Assembly: GCF_943192995.1 (NCBI RefSeq) | Contig: NZ_CALPCP010000041.1 | Span: forward strand, 1 to 32,649 | Length of the DNA: 32,649 nt | DNA from: Flintibacter muris | GTDB taxonomy: Bacteria > Bacillota > Clostridia > Oscillospirales > Oscillospiraceae | Direction of reading: 5' to 3' | In this document: positions 30,305 through 32,649 of the stretch, piece after piece | How positions within the stretch are numbered: the stretch's first letter is position 1 | Layout of the letters: every line of letters starts with the position of its first letter | Notes under the pieces: generated by a model | What the model saw: the letters and a program-made list of their open reading frames with translations, nothing else | Database searches by the model: none | What the model was told of the DNA's origin: nothing | Position numbers and translations under genes: made by a program

Positions 30305-30492
30305 CAAAACGCTTGCCGCAGAGCTCGGCCGGAGTGTCGATGAGGTTGCTGCCATGCGCTGGCGTTTGGCGGGTGGACACAAACACCCACACTGGACGCA
30401 AGATGAAGAAGAATACCTTCAGGACCGATGGGGAAAGGCATCTATCTCTGTCATTGCAAAAAAGCTGGGGCGCTCGGTAGCTGCTGTCAAAG
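30274..30492 (+). pseudogene. Fragment of a tandem helix-turn-helix (SANT/Myb-like) protein
   Basis: The frame encodes ENKELSDKTLAAELGRSVDE, then HPHWTQDEEEYLQDRWGKAS and IAKKLGRSVAAVK, two Myb/SANT-like helix-turn-helix repeats common in phage and conjugative-element proteins. Similarity begins without a start region at the end of the metallo-hydrolase and stops at about 30490, where transporter sequence on the other strand starts. It is a piece caught between two deletion joints. Confidence 0.6.
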
Positions 30493-31102
30493 GTAATCAG
30501 CAGAACGGGAACTTCCCCGTATGATTTAGAGGTCAGCAGAAGAACGGCGATGACAATGACTGCTACCAGTTTCATAATAAAGCTGATCTCTGCCGCCAGC
30601 ATTTCCGATCCGTTTTCACCAACTGTACTGGAAATGGATGCGTCGTAAAGCGAGAGAACCTGCTTCATTTGATCCATAGCCTCAAGGCTGGTAGGATCGT
30701 CCTCCTCACCGTCAAAGGTAACATCGTATAGTACAGCGGAATCCCGGTAATGATCGGCCCGATCCTCTGCGTCATCTTCGTCCCCCATGTCAACAGAGGA
30801 TATGCCATCAATACATTCCAGCTCACCGGCCAGAGAAAGCGCCTGTTCATAAGTAATATTTGAAACCATTACACGGGCCGAACCAAATGTTGTAAAGTGA
30901 TTTTCCATAATGGTAAGGCCCTGTTTGGTTTCCGTTGTTTCAGGCAGATAATCAGTAATATCATCGTTGACAGACACCCAGCCACGGGAAAAATGCAGAA
31001 GATAATTGCTGCCCCATAGATCAGAAAGAACAAGTTCCGCTTGTCCACGATCCATTCCGCCAGACGGATAAAGACACTCTGATCTTGCTTATTTTCCTTC
31101 AT
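30492..31102 (-). pseudogene. MMPL/RND-type transporter, N-terminal part, frameshifted and truncated
   Basis: The minus strand begins MKENKQDQSVFIRLAEWIVD and the first membrane helix LFFLIYGAAIIFCIF. One base is then missing in a T-run (about 30990-30995): the next frame continues SRGWVSVNDDITDYLPETTE and ENHFTTFGSARVMVSN. The second helix region MKLVAVIVIAVLLLTSKSYG-EVPVLLITF follows, typical of MMPL-family exporters. Similarity ends at about 30492, where prophage sequence begins. Intact proteins are about 700-1000 residues, so most of the gene is gone. Confidence 0.75.
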
Positions 31103-31388
31103 GCTTCAAACTGCCTTCCATAGAAAAGTCACCCTTTTCAGTGTGCAGGACCGCCGTAAGGTGTTCTCCCGAAACGCTCCCCTGCAAGGAAGCGGGCAAA
31201 TCGCTCAATGCGGTCTTTAGTGTTCCAGTGGTTTCAAAGGTATATTGGGGTGCAAAACCACCGTAAAACAAATTGGCGCCGCCCATGATATTCAAGACAA
31301 TGCAGCCTGTCTCCGGCTGAATCGCTACTCCCCCTTTTTTCTCACCCATGGGACTATTCATGGTGACTTGGTATTTTCCATCTTGCAT
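31089..31388 (-). CDS. Small protein upstream of the MMPL gene
   Basis: The 99-residue protein has no signal peptide and is mostly beta-strand in appearance (YQVTMNSPMGEKKGGVAIQP, then YTFETTGTLKTAL). The family was not recognised. It overlaps the transporter start by 14 bp and is divergent from the TetR gene, so it probably belonged to a TetR-controlled transporter operon. ATG 31388 lies behind GGGGAAG. Confidence 0.6.
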   Translation of the reverse strand: MQDGKYQVTMNSPMGEKKGGVAIQPETGCIVLNIMGGANLFYGGFAPQYTFETTGTLKTALSDLPASLQGSVSGEHLTAVLHTEKGDFSMEGSLKHEGK

Positions 31389-31467
31389 GATGCTTCCCCT
31401 TTCTGGTTCAAACTGTGATTACTATACTGTGACAGCCTGTTAAGATACAATCCGCAATTAATTCCCA

Positions 31468-31485
31468 ATGTGTAAAACTACACAT
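31468..31485. promoter_or_regulatory. Palindromic operator, probably for the TetR regulator
   Basis: ATGTGTA-AAAC-TACACAT is an 18-bp palindrome with perfect 7-bp arms in the divergent intergenic region. A related inverted pair, ACTACACA/TGTGTAGT, spans 31477-31504, and TGTTAG/CTAACA lies near 31505-31525. A plus-strand -10 (TATAGT, about 31568) precedes the TetR gene. Confidence 0.6.
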
Positions 31486-31596
31486 TCCTCTCAAATTGTG
31501 TAGTGTTAGATAAAGAACACCTAACAAATGTAAAGTTTTGTGTAATGCTTTTTATCTAAGTTTGTGGTATAGTTTGAATAGAATCGAGGGACGAAT

Positions 31597-32172
31597 ATGA
31601 AGCAGGCAGAATTATCCTACAACCGCAAACGGCAATTAGCCGATTCGCTTAAAATGCTCATGGTCAAAAAGAACCTGAAGAAAATTACAGTTCAGGAGAT
31701 TGCGGACGGCTGTGGAGCTAATAGGTATACTTTTTATTACCACTTCAAGGACATTTACGATTTATTGATGTGGATGTTTCAGGAGGAAGCCCTTTCACTG
31801 ATTAAAACAAGTGAAAACTGCCTGACTTGGCAGGAGGGATTTCGCCTGTTTCTCCGATGGATTACAGAGAATAACAGTGTTTGTAAATGTGCGCTGAACG
31901 ACATCGGGCAGGAAGCACTTCGAGAGATGTTTTACCAGGAGACAAAACACCTGATGACTCTCTTTTTAGCAGACGCCAAAGGGAGCCATCAGGTATCTGA
32001 TGAATATTTGGCCTTTCTGGGAGACCTCTACATGGCGGCATTGAGTGGCATTTTGTTGGAATGGATACGTCGTGACTTGGATTTTTCGGAAGATCAGCTG
32101 ATGTCATATCTGTGGCCTACCATGGATCAAATCCGAATGTCGATCCAGCAGGCGGAACAAGCTGGATTATAA
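31597..32172 (+). CDS. TetR-family transcriptional regulator
   Basis: The 191-residue regulator has an N-terminal helix-turn-helix of the TetR type (LADSLKMLMVKKNLKKITVQ, then EIADGCGANRYTFYYHFKDI, residues 13-54) and a helical C-terminal ligand or dimerisation domain with the TetR_C pattern of DhaS-like regulators (LEWIRRDLDFS). It is divergent from the small protein/MMPL operon and most likely represses it through the palindrome at 31468-31485. Confidence 0.88.
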   Translation: MKQAELSYNRKRQLADSLKMLMVKKNLKKITVQEIADGCGANRYTFYYHFKDIYDLLMWMFQEEALSLIKTSENCLTWQEGFRLFLRWITENNSVCKCALNDIGQEALREMFYQETKHLMTLFLADAKGSHQVSDEYLAFLGDLYMAALSGILLEWIRRDLDFSEDQLMSYLWPTMDQIRMSIQQAEQAGL

Positions 32173-32186
32173 GGAGGACATACTAC

Positions 32187-32591
32187 ATGGGGCATAGGAT
32201 CATCACAATCGGCAGACAGTTCGGGAGTGGGGGCCATGAGATCGGGGCAGAAGTAGCGCGGCGGTTAGGAATTGAGTGCTATGATAAGCAGCTCATTACA
32301 ATGGCCGCAAAGCGCGGGGCATTGAATCATGAACGATTGGGGGCATTTGATGAACGGCAGGAAAGTCCCTGGCTTTACGAGGGCACTTATGAGGGGAACC
32401 ACCGTGTCCAAAGGGGACAGCCTATTTCTGAGGTTTTGTTTCGTTTGCAAAGCGATGTGATACGGTCTATTGCCCGGAGAGAGGATGCCGTTATTATTGG
32501 CCGGTGTGCCGATTTTGTCTTGCGTGAGGTGCTGGATACGGAATTATTAACTGTATTTATTGGTACAGCTTCTAATACTAATCACTCATAA
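32187..32591 (+). pseudogene. Cytidylate-kinase-like protein, C-terminally truncated
   Basis: The product begins IITIGRQFGSGGHEIGAEVA with the nucleotide-binding loop, then IECYDKQLITMAAKRGAL and AIIGRCADFVLREV, the pattern of the cytidylate-kinase-like family (usually about 200 residues). After LLTVFIGTA (about position 32570) the family sequence is lost and translation stops within 6 residues at 134 aa. The C-terminal part with the lid and base-binding residues is missing, so it is probably inactive. It lies 14 bp after tetR with AAGGAGG. Confidence 0.7.
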
Positions 32592-32596
32592 ATTAT

Positions 32597-32625
32597 TTTA
32601 AAATTGGGACAGGAAATGGTATACT
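32597..32625 (+). promoter_or_regulatory. Possible promoter at the right edge
   Basis: TTTAAA (32597-32602) and TATACT (32620-32625) are 17 bp apart. An ATG at 32643, behind GGGTGAT, may open a gene that runs out of the window. The change in sequence at about 32570 suggests that the boundary of another inserted element lies here. Confidence 0.35.
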
Positions 32626-32649
32626 GAAACAGGGTGATAAAATGTACCG

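Larger units (their letters stand above)
22226..30492. mobile_element. Prophage remnant (integrase, switch and early recombination region)
   Basis: Integrase and repressor on the minus strand face a plus-strand early operon of small regulators, an SbcC-like ATPase, RecT and a metallo-hydrolase, an order typical of siphophages of gut Clostridia. No structural, terminase or lysis genes follow. The right side is cut off at about 30492, where coding sequence changes to an unrelated transporter gene. An integrative conjugative element with phage-like recombination genes cannot be excluded. Confidence 0.7.

Noticed and set aside
1..32649. tRNA gene as the attachment site
   Set aside because: No tRNA cloverleaf was seen at either element boundary; the core repeat lies in the coding end of guaA.

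Overview
The window looks like a spore-forming, fairly GC-rich Clostridium of the Oscillospiraceae type (Flavonifractor/Pseudoflavonifractor-like). That placement is an inference from the sporulation genes spoVAD/spoVAE, GC-rich codon use, Firmicutes-style ribosome binding sites, the era-recO neighbourhood and a dispersed 'CTCCCTC' repeat family. No rRNA, tRNA or CRISPR array was seen.

Positions 1-12415 are chromosomal. The left edge holds wreckage of an IS5-family element inside an IS3-type fragment, then a gene-poor stretch with a strong promoter and a possible structured RNA. Next come a GRAM-domain protein plus an unknown protein, the convergent pair spoVAD-spoVAE, and a housekeeping run ybeY-lipoprotein-small membrane protein-era-small protein-yqzL-like-recO-SdpI-like. 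After these come DUF1266, rpmF and yceD on the minus strand, an RluA-type pseudouridine synthase, and guaA. The GMP synthase is unusual: its amidotransferase domain is shortened in frame and lacks the catalytic cysteine and histidine regions.

Positions 12404-22235 form an apparently complete integrative mobilizable element in the 3' end of guaA. It has a 10-bp core repeat at both ends, matching arm-type repeats, an XRE repressor with four matching operators, excisionase, tyrosine integrase, MobC-like protein, RepA-like ATPase, an iteron/hairpin-rich origin region and a MobV relaxase. Its AT-rich cargo is one minus-strand defence operon: vsr, an XRE regulator, a C5 methyltransferase, a PmeII-like restriction endonuclease, and a coupled pair made of a 335-aa soluble protein and a 162-aa four-helix membrane protein. 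By eye this last pair resembles lambda RexA/RexB and is the best candidate for an undescribed system.

Positions 22226-30492 are the early region of a second element, probably a prophage, sharing the same guaA attachment site. It has a related integrase, a divergent repressor/cro-type switch, a homologue of the first element's excisionase, and an SbcC-like/RecT recombination module. It ends abruptly in a truncated metallo-hydrolase and a fragment of a DNA-binding gene.

Positions 30492-32649 are damaged flanking DNA: a truncated, frameshifted MMPL-type transporter, a small companion gene, a divergent TetR regulator with a clear palindromic operator, and a cytidylate-kinase-like gene cut off at its C-terminus.
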